DNA of 64,000 bases from Mayamaea pseudoterrestris. Taxonomy: Eukaryota; Bacillariophyta; Bacillariophyceae; Sellaphorales; Sellaphoraceae. Numbering within the stretch: the first letter of the stretch is position 1; every line of letters begins with the position of its first letter. The stretch spans positions 310,001-374,000 of the forward strand of contig BROI01000018.1 in the NCBI GenBank assembly GCA_027923505.1, in the 5' to 3' direction. Position numbers and translations under genes: made by a program. The notes under the pieces are model-generated. The model was not told the origin of the DNA. It did no database searches and saw only the letters and a list, made by a program, of their open reading frames with translations. Shown here piece after piece: positions 17,473-28,761 of this stretch.

Positions 17473-17917
17473 GTTTGCTAAGTTTTAATACAAATTTGGC
17501 TTGAGGAGCAATCCGACTTTCAAGGCAGCAAAGATGAAGACGCTAGGAACGGCGCAAAAATCTCATTGTGATGGTCGTCGCGCGATGCGATAAGTCGAGG
17601 AAAGATCGGGGCTGTTCACTTAGCAATAGGAGTACCGATAGGATGATCAGCTATGGACGGTCGCGCTTAGCTTGTACCGTATGTGCTTACTGTTAACTTT
17701 GGCAATTTCTATCCTTTGCATTTTAATCTCCGTGGCTAGAAGTGATTGTAAGCAGTTTAGTTGAGCTTGTCCATAATGTCATTGAATTATAAGAGATTAG
17801 TTATTTAACGTCTGCCTTCCGAATAAATGATGACAGTCGTACGTGGCAAAGAAGTCTCTTGCAACCGTCTCGATCTCCATTCGCCAATAGCAACAAATAA
17901 ACTGTGCCATGTTGACT
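17473..17917. other. Intergenic region upstream of proteasome alpha-1
   Basis: 445 bp between the start of the proteasome gene and the stop of the next minus-strand gene. It should hold the proteasome promoter. No coding region, RNA or notable repeat is seen. Confidence 0.45.
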
Positions 17918-18538
17918 TTAGGTTGACGTTCCGTACGTGTGCATATTCTCCGACGCAAGGTGATACTCTCCATCCACATCCTTTTCCATCATTGGCTCAG
18001 CCTTGTGCTGGCCGTCGTACCAAATGCCAGCAATTGAAAGGCAAAACGTGATAAGAAACATGAACATGGCTCCAAATGCGCTACTGCGGTTCTCTGAGGG
18101 ATCATCGAGACCTGCAATGAAGAACGGTTGCGTGTGAATCATGATTCCAACCCACAGCTGCGTCGATGGATAAGGAAGATTCAATTGAGGTGTGAGAAAG
18201 GATCGAACAAAGTGGCACCACCATACAGGGTTCCAGAAACATCGATTCGAGAGTATTGCCGAGTCGTTAATTGATAGCGGTAGACAATTGCAGTCCGTCG
18301 CAATTGGATGCAGTCAGTGCTTCGCCATCCGACCAGCGACTTTCCAACCGAGCCATGCCATCTTGGCCGACGAACTTACGGTGAAAATGAACCCTGTGGC
18401 TGAGTAGAATGCACAGCATCGCGATCCTGATCCTAGATCTGAGCACATGATGGAGTATAGAGAACTTTGTGAGGAAGCAACAAGACGATGAAGAGCGACG
18501 ACCGGTCGACTTCCAAGCACTCCCATTGTGCGATGCAT
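17918..18538 (-). CDS. Small two-helix membrane protein, unknown family
   Basis: Modelled as two exons, 18380-18538 and 17918-18157, giving 132 aa. The donor is a consensus ACC/GTAAGT, and a pyrimidine-rich tract ends at ACGCAG. Phase 0 is kept and an in-frame TGA inside the 222-bp intron is removed. Joining creates one continuous hydrophobic helix (SATGFIFT + LWVGIMIHTQPFFIAGL), which supports the model. A second helix follows (AFGAMFMFLITFCLSIAGI), then an acidic polar tail. The protein is not recognised. The start codon at 18538 is the best seen but an upstream exon cannot be excluded. Confidence 0.55.
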
Positions 18539-18935
18539 GTCGACGGTCCAGCGAGGGAAGAGGTTTTCTACTTAGGGACAAAAGATACCTTGCAGACAAG
18601 ACCAAGGCATTATTAGGTGGTTGAGCTCTGATCAGCTAAGGTGCGCCAGTCAATGAGAAACAGGCAACACACATCATCTACTTGCTCGGACGAGATAGCA
18701 GCCCTTTTCTTATATTATTACAAAAACAACTACCGGTAGGTAAATACTGAACTAGTACCGTAGTCGTCTAGATGCGTTTCGCTCTGACCGGTGGAAGAAA
18801 TTACGCGTGTGAAAAAGAATTTGAAACACACTTTCCCGCCGCAAAGAACATGCTTTATTTTGGAGAGATTGGCTCGGCAACACTTTCAACACTGTTCGAA
18901 CCCGATTTGCAGCGTTTATCCTAAAAGGATTCTTC
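18539..18935. other. Intergenic region between divergent genes
   Basis: 397 bp between the small membrane protein gene and the DUF6824 gene, presumably a shared promoter. It contains ACTACCGGTAGG near 18730 and a nearby TAGTACCGTAGT, echoing the ACCGGTA hairpin at 9344. Small ORFs on both strands here look accidental. Confidence 0.4.
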
Positions 18936-20743
18936 ATGCACTCTTCTTTCATGCCTGCCAAACAGTCAATCAAGAAGTCAGCGCCTACTGAAGGCAAGGA
19001 GCAATGCCATAATTCGCACGAGCCTCCTCGCGAGGAACAAGTGGAGCTGACAGAGACGGACGTTGTCTTCGTAAGTGGCATGCATCGATAATGATGTGCT
19101 GGAGTGTCGCGGCAACGATTTATATCCTGATCTCTTCTCGCTATCGTTACATGTGCTACGCAGGGACGCGGCCTCAAGATTCATCGTTCCAACGGTACGG
19201 TTATCCATTCCACGATAGGCTGACCAATCTGAGCAAAAACTGACGCTTTTTGATCGCTTGCTCTACAGCCAAATATTACTTTTTTATCTGTAACTTCAAA
19301 GCGGTGTATCGTTTGATAAAAGAGAAGAGTTCAGTGGTAGAAAAGGTGATACAAGCGGTCGGTATGCAAGATCCTCCAGGACGATTTCTTATACCTCATT
19401 TTGACCGAGAACCTCCTACCAAGCAAGGCCGTCGAGTAAATTTTAGGTACTACATCACGCCTCCCTCGCGCGTGCGCATAAAGGTTGGTCAAACACTCCG
19501 TGAGCGAAACACAACTTTCCCGACGTTGTCGCCAGCCGATGTGGATCGTTTAATTGGTATTTTGTCGACCTTGATGTCAAAAGAGTCCATTGTGCTAAGT
19601 AAACTGCAGTTGGAACGCAGTCTTGCCGACGCAGATGCAGAAATGGCTGATAGATTTCAATCCGATGGCAAACTTCTCACGGGAAACAAAGCGGGAGACA
19701 AGCAATCGGTTCGATCCTCCCGTAATAGACTACAACTCAAGGCGATTGCAAGCCCTAACATCAACCAGCATGAATTACACGATATAGTCCTTGAGATGAT
19801 GGTGTCTGCTTTGGATATAGACTGGATTGGGCATCAGACCCATTCATTTACCGAACGAGATGGGAAACATCCCTTGGGCGAACGGGCTTCTGTTAGCATG
19901 TATGCCGAGTCTTTAAGCCCGCCAAGTCAGCTCGAGCAATGGCAATCCAACGATTTGTCGCTTCTTGACCGATGTTCATTGTTCCAAACTTTTAAGGACG
20001 ATGTGTTGCTCGATACATATGATGATGCACTCGAGACGGCAACGACAATTGATACATTCGGCGGACCGCCGATCCACATTTCCTCCTGCAACAACACCTT
20101 GTTTGGACACACAGACGGCGCGTTTGGCTCTTTGGCTCATCTTCAGAACTGCGCGTACTCGACAAACACTGTGCTCATTCCTGCTGTTACCCAAGATATT
20201 GGCAGCGTTCCAATGGATAGCGAGTCTCATTACAACTCGCAAGAGGTGTGGACAATATGTCAGCGCGACAGTCGAAATGAGATAGCCTCGCATCAAGAGC
20301 ATCTAGAAGCACCACTCTGTATTCAAAATCCAGAGCTAAACCTCACTTCGCTTTATTAACACTCTGCCGAATCCAAGGATGAGACGTCGGAAACCGCGGA
20401 CTTCTCACTTTCGCCCAACCCCATCTCGAGCTTCCGTCTGATTAATGAATACTGGAACGAGGATGAAGAGTCAATGGAGCGGACAACAAGCCCGAGTCTG
20501 ACCTTACATGATGTTCATAGCTTCTTGCCGTTGCACATGCGTCGACAGGATCAGCTGCAAGATTTGCATTTCCAACAAAACGACTTTCCTGACACAACTT
20601 CGCCTGTCACCGTCATCACCTGCGTTGATGTAAGTCCTGCAATCGGAAGCACGACATGTGACTCAACTTTTGAAAAGGTAGACACTGGTGGTGCTAGTGA
20701 GCAAAAGCTTGTCGCGCGACACGGGCGAGCCAGCAGCCCATAA
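18936..20743 (+). CDS. DUF6824-domain protein (diatom-type), three or four exons
   Basis: Exons 18936-19070, 19164-19194 and 19269 onward are joined by introns of 93 and 74 bp (GTAAGT...ACGCAG and GTACGG...TACAG). Together they restore the domain: TDVVF + GRGLKIHRSN + AKYYFFICNFKAVYRLIKEK, then SSVVEKVIQAV and DPPGRFLIP. DUF6824 is a domain expanded in diatoms, often suspected of DNA-related roles; its function is unproven. The frame meets TAA at 20357, yet the same frame is open again from 20360 to 20743 with similar Ser/Asp/Glu-rich composition. Removing 20246-20377 (132 bp, phase 0, ending CCAAG) would bypass the stop, making a fourth exon. The exact 3' end is uncertain, and another GTAAGT lies at 20631. 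Confidence 0.68.
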
Positions 20744-20979
20744 CGTTGTATATAATGAGCTCAGTTGAAATAATGGCTATCGATGTTTTGTGTCGGTACA
20801 GAGAGATCCTAGGACATGATATACAGCGCAAGGCGTCGCATGAAGCTTTACGTATAAATGCCACAGAAAAACCTTACATTTAAAACATATAATCCCAAAT
20901 CACAAGACGATGTCTGGCAATGCTTGTCGTTCACATATTACTCCACAACCGGCGCAAAATGCCCGCGACGATTGAGACC
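20744..20979. other. Short convergent intergenic region
   Basis: 236 bp between the converging DUF6824 and SLAC1-like genes. AT-rich 3' sequence, no gene seen. Confidence 0.4.
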
Positions 20980-23900
20980 TCATCTTGCGCCCGCTATAAC
21001 TCTCATATCTGGAGACTCTAAATCAAAGGTGCTCGCTCCAGCGTCAATGTACGTGCCGTAACTGAAGTCAATGCCAGGAACTGATAGCGTTCGGTTGCGA
21101 CGACGCGGTGGGTTCTTTCCAACAAAATCGGCCAGCAATTCGCGCTCCATCAACAGTTCACTTTCCGTCATAATCGGCTCAAACCCGAGAGCTGCCATGC
21201 CAAGGGTGCGTCGGTAGACTACTCTGCCAGCAATATCGCGAGCAAAGATTAGCTGTCCAGTCTCGTTAGCCTGCAGAATCGCAGGACTGACAAATGGTTG
21301 AATTAATGTGTCGCCGGTGTTGATTAGATTCGACAAGGTCATGGTAGTTTCATGCGGTGCAGGTGGCTCAGTGTCAACTTCTAAATCATCGAAGTTTGTC
21401 CACTTCTTAAGGCACCACAAAAACTGCGATGTGATCCAAACTGTAGTCAGCGTTCCGATGAAGAGAGCCAGTAACCAGTAAACGTAAAGAAAAAAGAGAT
21501 AAGGGTGGTGACTCGACAGACCGGAGAATGACTTAACAGCAGCCCGATAAGCCTGTATGGCACTCGCATGGTACAAGCATGGATTGCAAAACGCTGCATG
21601 GGCTGGAGAGAAGTGCGTCTGTCGAAATTGCTTCCAGCGAACAAACAAGCTAGTAACGCTTGCGACCATTCCAAGCATGACAAGTCCAAACAAAAAGTGC
21701 ATGCAAGGAAGGTAAGCTGCACGGTGAATCTTTTGATAATTGGTTACATCTGGATGTTCCTCTTGGAATGAAGGTTGCGCCATAATCGTCATAGCATAGA
21801 GCGATATGTTTGGCGCAGTCATTTGCATCCACGCCACAGGAGCCTTGATCTTTTTATTCAAGGCGACCCTTATCAAACTAGTTGGAAAAAGGATAAAGTT
21901 AAGCGCCATTGAAATTGCCATGAGGAAGTGGCCAACCGCTGGAAAATATAACCATATCTTCAAAGCACAAATAGCAACCGCCACAGTGTTAGGAAACCAT
22001 GATGGCTCGGGCATTATTCGATAAGCCATTGCCATGTATATAAACCAAATGACGAGACAGACATGAACCATGGACGCCGCAGCGACCACAATCATGCCGC
22101 ACAAACCTTTACCGGCAAAGACGATGGCAAATGCAGCGCAGACGAGGCCTGCTGGTGCTGCAGTTGTTGGTGAGCTTAGCTCGTCAACGACAATTCTATG
22201 ATAGAAAATCAGCTTCGCAAGAAACGTCAATGCCATCAACCCCCCAATAAGCAAGCAAGACAAACGAAAAGCTGAAGCAAGTCTGTATAATTCCGTGTGT
22301 GTGTCGCAATAGTAACACCCGGGAAATTCGGGAAACGAGCATTGCGAAGCGGAATGAAAATGCACCGACATGCAGTGCGGATCATGTTCCTCTGCAAACT
22401 TGAACCAGTCCACGCCAATGTTAACGACCGCTAAAGCAATCGCCCCAATCGTCAACGGAAGATTTGCGACAACTGGCTCCACCCACAAGAGCAACTCCTG
22501 CCATCGGCTTGGAGCATCTCTTATATCAGTTAACCATTGACTAACATGGGCGCACCAGCAATCTTGATTGTCTCTTTTCGCATGTGCTTCAGCTCGAGCT
22601 TCCGACTTCCACTGTTTAATCAGCCGGGCTCTTTCGATATCCAACATTCGCTGCCGTCTGCCCATCCAATGGTCCTTGGACATGGAATCGTTGGATGTCA
22701 ACGATGAGTCTGACGTGTCACTTCCCTGCTGAACGGCGTGGGATCGATTCTTTTTCTTCCGTTTCTTCTTTTGAGGTTTTCTTCGGGGCTGGTAACCAGC
22801 TTGGACGAGATTGCCATAAGGCATGGTCGTATCACGGTTAGCCTCAGCGAATTGTCGCCGCGCCGACTCACGTGGTCGTCTCGATCCGTTCTGTACCCGG
22901 CGATGCTCATCGGTGTGCGCCTTTTCCATCAACTCACTGGTTGTAGCGCCAGAAGGAGGCAACAGCCGAGTTCGCTCGTGCGGCTCACGTGTGTCCGATG
23001 CACCACTGGATGAAGCATAATTTTCACTCGCATCAACGTCATCTGGGTGCGTGCGCCGTGAGCGACGCTTCCGATCATTTCTGACTGTTGCTTGGATGCT
23101 CGGTACATGGTGCTGCAATGAAGCATCACCATAATCCACTCGAGCATCCTCTGGTGCTGTCTCGTTCATGCTTCTCTCGAGACTCACAAATGACGACTGC
23201 ACTGCAGCTCCTGCCAAATTTGTCAATGTTGTCTCGGGCAAGTCTTGATAAACTTCATCTGCCGGCTGCATCATCGGCAATTGCTGCAAATCGTGGATTG
23301 TTGCATGCTGCACATGCTGGTCCTCCTGCGCAAAATGTTGCGCAAGTGACATTAGCTGCGCTGATTCATTCATTTGCCCATACCCAACTTCATGATGAAG
23401 TAATGGTTGCTCAAGCTTGTCTGATTCAAGCAGCTGCAGCAACTGACTCGTAAACAGTGGCGACCCTCGACCCGATCGATCCATACTGCCCAAGGAAGAC
23501 ACGCTCCCTGTACTCGTCTGCCGCACCAAGACTGGAGGTGGCGCATGAGAAAGAAGAGGCGGTGGTGGGGGCGGCATGGAATCATGGTTCAGCAGCGTTG
23601 GCGACACTTGCTGCAGTTGATACCTTCCCGTCATCGCCTCGACACTTGAAACTCGCGCTTGCGACAATGCGGGTGCGCTGCTTGACAGTCGAGGCGGTGG
23701 CGGTCGAGGAACCAAACGACGCTGCGGAATGGCTCCTGGTCGTGGAGCGTTACTGGTCTGTCGAGCTAGCGGCGGCTGAACCGGCATTGTTAATTCATGT
23801 TCTTGTTGTTGTTGTTGCTGCTGCATCTGCTGCATCGGCAATGCTGTTGGTGGCACTACTAGGTTTGGATATGGCGGCATGCTGGGTGGAAGATGTGGCA

Positions 23901-24932
23901 TTGGATACACCGGCAAATCATGATATGGCGGCAATTGTTGCTGCTGCTGCTGCTGCTGCAACTCCATAGGTGGGGGATACGGTTGCTGCATCAACGGTAG
24001 GAACGGCATTGCGCCTTGTAGCGGATAAGGTTGATATGGCGATGTAGATTGCTGTTGCTGCTGCCTTTGCGTTTGTCGCTGCTGCAGCAACTTTCGTCGC
24101 TCCGAGTACGGCAACAAGTGAGGCTTGACATTCGTCGGCGTCATGATGGTGTGCCTCCGATTGCGCGGCGACGTTCGCCGAAACGAATTGTTACTTCCCG
24201 CACTGTCGTGGCTCTGCAAGCGACTTCGATTGAAACCATAACCAGTCTGTTGTGGCGTCAACGGACTCATGGTTGCAGCAGGTATCGGTTTAAAGACGAG
24301 TGAAGCTGCACTCGCATCCGACTCTTGTTCATATGCTTGAAAAAAGTCATGGGCAGGTGTCGGAGGGATGGATCCCGTTTGACTCGGGGCCGTCGCAAAG
24401 GATGAAAAGGAGGGCGTCGGCGAAGGCCTTCGCTGCTGCGGTGCAAAGACTGGAGATGAGGCTTCTCCAGGCTCCGTTGCTGCAAAGTGTATTTGCTCGT
24501 CGTCAAGCGTCACCGAGTAGATTTGGGGAAGCTTTTCCTTGTTTAATTTGGACAAGGTGGCTGCATTACCATCGGGAGATACGAACCCCTCCACCACAGC
24601 AGGACATGAAGTGTCCTTTACAAACGAGTCCATTGATTCTTCAGACTTGGCATCTTCCTCAGAGGCGTTCATAATTTTTTTTCTGCGACTCTCGCCGATG
24701 TATGGTGTCTGCTGCTTACTGCAAGTGTCGAATCAATGCAGCATCTTGTTCTTCAAAAAATTACCAAATACTTCTTCAAGGCAGACTCGTAGATTGTCGT
24801 ATGCCTTTTTTCGTACACCTCCAATTCCTTTTCATGGAACGAACGTTGGAATGAGCGATCTCGGGATCCTTCCGTGGCTGTGGGCAAGTCTTTCGTGGGT
24901 TGGACCGACGCGCTTTTGGTCGAGCCCGCCAT
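20980..24932 (-). CDS. Large membrane protein with SLAC1/TehA-like channel domain and Gln/Pro-rich N-terminus
   Basis: The main ORF (20980-24672) codes 1230 aa. A small upstream ORF fits as a 5' exon, 24772-24932, joined to 24718 through a 53-bp GT-AG intron in phase. This adds about 69 residues beginning MAGSTKSASVQPTKDLPTAT. Residues about 1-700 are low-complexity, with poly-Gln, Pro-rich and Ser/Thr-rich tracts and a basic cluster KKKRKKK. A domain of about ten membrane segments follows. Its tail part (WLYFPAVGHFLMAISMALNF, then ALNKKIKAPVAWMQMTAPNI) resembles the SLAC1/TehA voltage-dependent anion channel family. The C-terminus is polar. I infer an anion or organic-acid channel with a long regulatory cytosolic region. 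Family assignment is moderate; the 5' exon less so. Confidence 0.68.
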
Positions 24933-25166
24933 GGTGATTCGCCTGCCGCCTTGTCCATGGAATGACCGAAACGTCATTCATCGAAACCCTAAGTAAAACT
25001 TGAAGCAACACAAATAAATTCGATTTATTTAGCCATTGTCGCACAAAATTTGCGGAGCGTTGAATCATTCGTCGCACCATCACTGGCTGTTGCACTTACG
25101 CCCCTCATTCATGGCGCGCCGTAGCGGCGGTTTCATACTCTCATTTCCGAAAGACCAACCAGCACC

Positions 25167-28100
25167 ATGGCGCCCCGCGAAAGCACGGGTCTCTTCCATG
25201 ACCAGTTCCTCCAGTTTGATTATGAGACGGCGCAAATACAAAATGGACCGCCCATGCCGCAGGATGGTATGGGAGGAGCTACCGATATTGATAGCGTCGA
25301 TGAGTCTGGAGGAGCCGATCCGAATGCGTTGAGCGCCGTAGGGACTGGTACAGAAAGCGCGGACAATCATCAATCGTCGGCAGCTGCATCTCAAGTAGAC
25401 CCTCTTTCCATAGATCCTACCATGGGAGATGAATCAACGACATGGTCGCTTGCAGCATCTATAGACGGTCGCTTGGTGGCGGGATCAGCAGTCTTGGGAA
25501 ACGCGGCGGAGGCAGAAGGGGGGCGGACGTTGGTGTCCGTGACGTCCGTTGAGTCGGCTTATTCGAACATTAACAACACTCGACGACCCATCCTCTCACC
25601 GCTCACGACGGGATCGACTGGTAGCTACGGAACAACGGCTCCCAACTCGCCAACGTCGCTGCACACGAGTAGCTTTTATTCGGCTCGAAGCAGTCAAACG
25701 ATTCACTCGGAGGAGCAGCAGCAGCAACCATTACCACCAAGACTGGTTGCTTCTCGTAGCAATAATATGGATCATGCTAATATGCTTTCCATGCTTGACG
25801 CTGCCATGTCCATGGAGGAAGGAGAGGGCGGTTCAGTTCCTGTACTGGAGCGTACTTTTGATTCTGCAACGACAGCTTCATCCTCGTCTGGTTTTGTTCG
25901 ATGGGTGACGGAAGGCTCCAATGGCATGGTGGACGACAATGACGACGACGACGACGACGGAGATGCCTCGCAAGGATCTAATCCCAGCCAGTCGTCTAGC
26001 GCATCTTCTGTCAGCACAACGAGCGATACTTTGAGAATGATTTACCGCAATCCTGCCTTTGAAGACTCGACGTTGGTTTCAGCCGCATCTCCCATTCCAT
26101 CCTCGCCATCAAGCTCGGACGAATTGGATGTTTCACCGCTTCCGCCACCTTCTCCAAACTCGATTCAACTATCCTTTCATCCAAATACTACGGTTGCCGA
26201 TCTAAAGTACTTTGCCGAGCGCGGCTGCATTGTACCGCTCCTCCAAGCCCTCGACACTCCTCGACTAGTCACACTTGGCGCACGCATGCTGGCCGATTAT
26301 GCAAAAATGGCGCAGCGTCGCGTCGCGGTGGCTTCGAATCGACGCATTTTGGAGTTTGTCCAACGCACCATGCTGCTTCCCGAGAGCGAAGATTGGTTGG
26401 GCCGCGAGTATGCGGCAGAAACGGTTCGAAGCTTGACGGCGACGGAGGAGAGTGACTTGTATCTGATGAACACACCGCATTTGCTGCAGACGCTGGCGCT
26501 CGTGGCGAGGGGTGGGCCCTTTGTCGTGCCAGAGAATGCGAGCCCAGTGCCGCTGGCGAGCGAGAAGGCGAGGCTGCATGCTTGCATTGCCATTATGAAC
26601 TTGAGTTGCGGCAAGGCCAACAAGGTTGAGATTGCTTCCTGCCCAGAAGTTTTGGATTCGATGAAGCATGTCATGCTCAACTCGACGGATGAAGCTCGTT
26701 TAAAGGCTACAACTTGTATAAAAAATTTGAGTAACGCTGATGCGAATGATGCGGCTCTGCTCGGCACCAGGGGGTTGGTGGAGGCGTTGGCGCATGTCGC
26801 GGCGGAAACTTGCTCTCTTGACTCTGGTGCATCGTCATGTACAACGTACGCATGCATTGCCTTGATGAACCTTTCCATTGCCAAGGACAATAAGCATCAC
26901 GTCTATCGGACGCCTGGTACAATGGATGCGCTCATGACCGTATTGAAATGTACGAGTGGGCAGACGGGGTCCACTGAAGCGAGGATAAAGGCTTGCTCGG
27001 CACTGTCTAATCTTGCTATTGGTTACGACAATAAGATTCCCATGTTTCACTATCCTGGATTTGTGGAAACTATATTGGAAGTAATAAATACAGATGATGG
27101 CGAGACGAGAACCAAGGCTTGCTCAATTCTTTGGAGCTTTGCGGCGGAAATGAGGAATCAAGTTCCAGTGGTCCAGCGCGGCGATATACTTCCAGTGCTT
27201 GTACGCGTTGCTGGAGAAGTGGAGCAATCGGAAGCTCGCTTCAAGTGTGTAGCGGCGCTCACGTTGCTCGCCGAGTCGCTGGAGAATGTCACGCCATTGC
27301 TCATGGCAGGTTCTTTGAATCCGCTAATGGAAATGCTTCATGAAGCTGGCCCAGATCCGACACTTTGGAAGGGACAGACCGCGTCATGGTGCGTTGGATT
27401 TTTGATGAACATTGCGCAGAGCGATGATGCTGTTCCGATTCTTCGAGACGCCGGTGTCGTGGAATTGTTAGGACCTCTTTTAACGCTTGACCACTATCAG
27501 AGCTTGAAGGCCGCCATGGCCGTCACATTTTGTTGTAGATACAATGCCGGCGATGAATGCTACGATTTGCTCCGCAAAACTGAGAATGTCATCCCCAAAA
27601 TTACCGGTTTGCTGCACAATACGCTTGCTGGACGTGGTGGGAACGGATACAAGTATGGTGTCTTTACTCTTCGATCTTCTGTCGGATGTATCTCGGCACT
27701 TGCATCTGGACCGGAGTTTATGAAGGAACGCATCGCAACGGGTCCTGTGTTTGAGAGTCTTCTTCGCGTCCTTACTGACTTTTGTGTTGATGGAGGAACA
27801 CCTGGTTGCATTGTCGGCGGAGGGCGTGATGATACGCTGAGTGCGACACTGGCGATGCGTGCGCTTCACTCTTTGACAGCCCACTTGATACCGGTCATTG
27901 GGAGCAACGGATTACCATTCGGATCGTCAATGGAAGAACGGTTGCTTATTGCGTTGGAAAGCTTTGAAACTTGCCGTCAAAGTGAGATCAAGGACGAGAC
28001 TAGAGCGCTTGCAACGGACGCCAAGGTTCGCATTGAAGGCGGTCGACGCGTGCCCCAGAACTCATGCAATTTGATTCGCGAACATGATGGGGAAATCGAC

Positions 28101-28502
28101 GCAGGGGATGTTGCTTTTTTGGCCAGCAATTGTTGCGGCTTTGACACTCTGCCATGCATGGGAGAAGATTTCTTCCGAGCTTTAACGTTACCGACACGAA
28201 AACCCGAAGCGTTGCCGTCTTCTGCAACAGTCGTATCGTCATCTAGTGTCGTTGAAGACGAGATGATGGATGAAACTACAGCACCAGTAAGAACATTCCT
28301 GCTGACTGATACAAGAACCGGTCGTCGCTTTGCTGTTCCTTGCGAGCAAAGTGGCGGTCGCTCCTTCAATGATACGCGACAGTGGTGCTTTCGCAGAGGC
28401 CGCTTCTGTGTCGACGGAGAAGCACCGGATATGAACTACGTTTGGACTTCGGAGCTGCAGGCCGTATATGAAGCGGCACTGGCGGGGCAAAAAAACTCTT
28501 GA
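25167..28502 (+). CDS. Armadillo-repeat protein
   Basis: 1111 aa, no intron. Residues 1-330 are disordered, Ser/Thr-rich with an acidic run (DNDDDDDDGD) and a short poly-Gln. From about 335 to 920 there are roughly ten armadillo-type helical repeats, seen in recurring N-L-S and A-L-x-N-L motifs: HACIAIMNLSCGKANKVEIA, KATTCIKNLSNADAND, YACIALMNLSIAKDNKHHV, KACSALSNLAIGYDNK. The C-terminal 150 residues are unrelated and include a short RRFAVPCEQSGG segment. Armadillo solenoids bind other proteins, so a scaffold or adaptor role is likely; the partner is unknown. The gene is divergent from the SLAC1-like gene. Confidence 0.82.
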   Translation: MAPRESTGLFHDQFLQFDYETAQIQNGPPMPQDGMGGATDIDSVDESGGADPNALSAVGTGTESADNHQSSAAASQVDPLSIDPTMGDESTTWSLAASIDGRLVAGSAVLGNAAEAEGGRTLVSVTSVESAYSNINNTRRPILSPLTTGSTGSYGTTAPNSPTSLHTSSFYSARSSQTIHSEEQQQQPLPPRLVASRSNNMDHANMLSMLDAAMSMEEGEGGSVPVLERTFDSATTASSSSGFVRWVTEGSNGMVDDNDDDDDDGDASQGSNPSQSSSASSVSTTSDTLRMIYRNPAFEDSTLVSAASPIPSSPSSSDELDVSPLPPPSPNSIQLSFHPNTTVADLKYFAERGCIVPLLQALDTPRLVTLGARMLADYAKMAQRRVAVASNRRILEFVQRTMLLPESEDWLGREYAAETVRSLTATEESDLYLMNTPHLLQTLALVARGGPFVVPENASPVPLASEKARLHACIAIMNLSCGKANKVEIASCPEVLDSMKHVMLNSTDEARLKATTCIKNLSNADANDAALLGTRGLVEALAHVAAETCSLDSGASSCTTYACIALMNLSIAKDNKHHVYRTPGTMDALMTVLKCTSGQTGSTEARIKACSALSNLAIGYDNKIPMFHYPGFVETILEVINTDDGETRTKACSILWSFAAEMRNQVPVVQRGDILPVLVRVAGEVEQSEARFKCVAALTLLAESLENVTPLLMAGSLNPLMEMLHEAGPDPTLWKGQTASWCVGFLMNIAQSDDAVPILRDAGVVELLGPLLTLDHYQSLKAAMAVTFCCRYNAGDECYDLLRKTENVIPKITGLLHNTLAGRGGNGYKYGVFTLRSSVGCISALASGPEFMKERIATGPVFESLLRVLTDFCVDGGTPGCIVGGGRDDTLSATLAMRALHSLTAHLIPVIGSNGLPFGSSMEERLLIALESFETCRQSEIKDETRALATDAKVRIEGGRRVPQNSCNLIREHDGEIDAGDVAFLASNCCGFDTLPCMGEDFFRALTLPTRKPEALPSSATVVSSSSVVEDEMMDETTAPVRTFLLTDTRTGRRFAVPCEQSGGRSFNDTRQWCFRRGRFCVDGEAPDMNYVWTSELQAVYEAALAGQKNS

Positions 28503-28761
28503 TGACTATAAGGTATTACTCTGCTAAACATAGGTTGCTTCGCTATAATTAAATTAAGCAGGATGCCAACTCGTTGCGTAAATGTATAAGTCAAGTTCTT
28601 GCGTAGAAGGAAAATTCAAGTCCAAAAGTATGGCGTAACTGCATAATGTGCTTCTAATACCAAACTATATAGTTACATTTACATAAAGGTACAACCTTTT
28701 ACAACACAAATCAAAGAAGAATACATGTACACAGAGCTCAAGCATGCTCGTGCATAACAAA
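28503..28761. other. Convergent intergenic region
   Basis: 259 bp between the converging armadillo and ankyrin genes, AT-rich, no feature seen. Confidence 0.4.
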
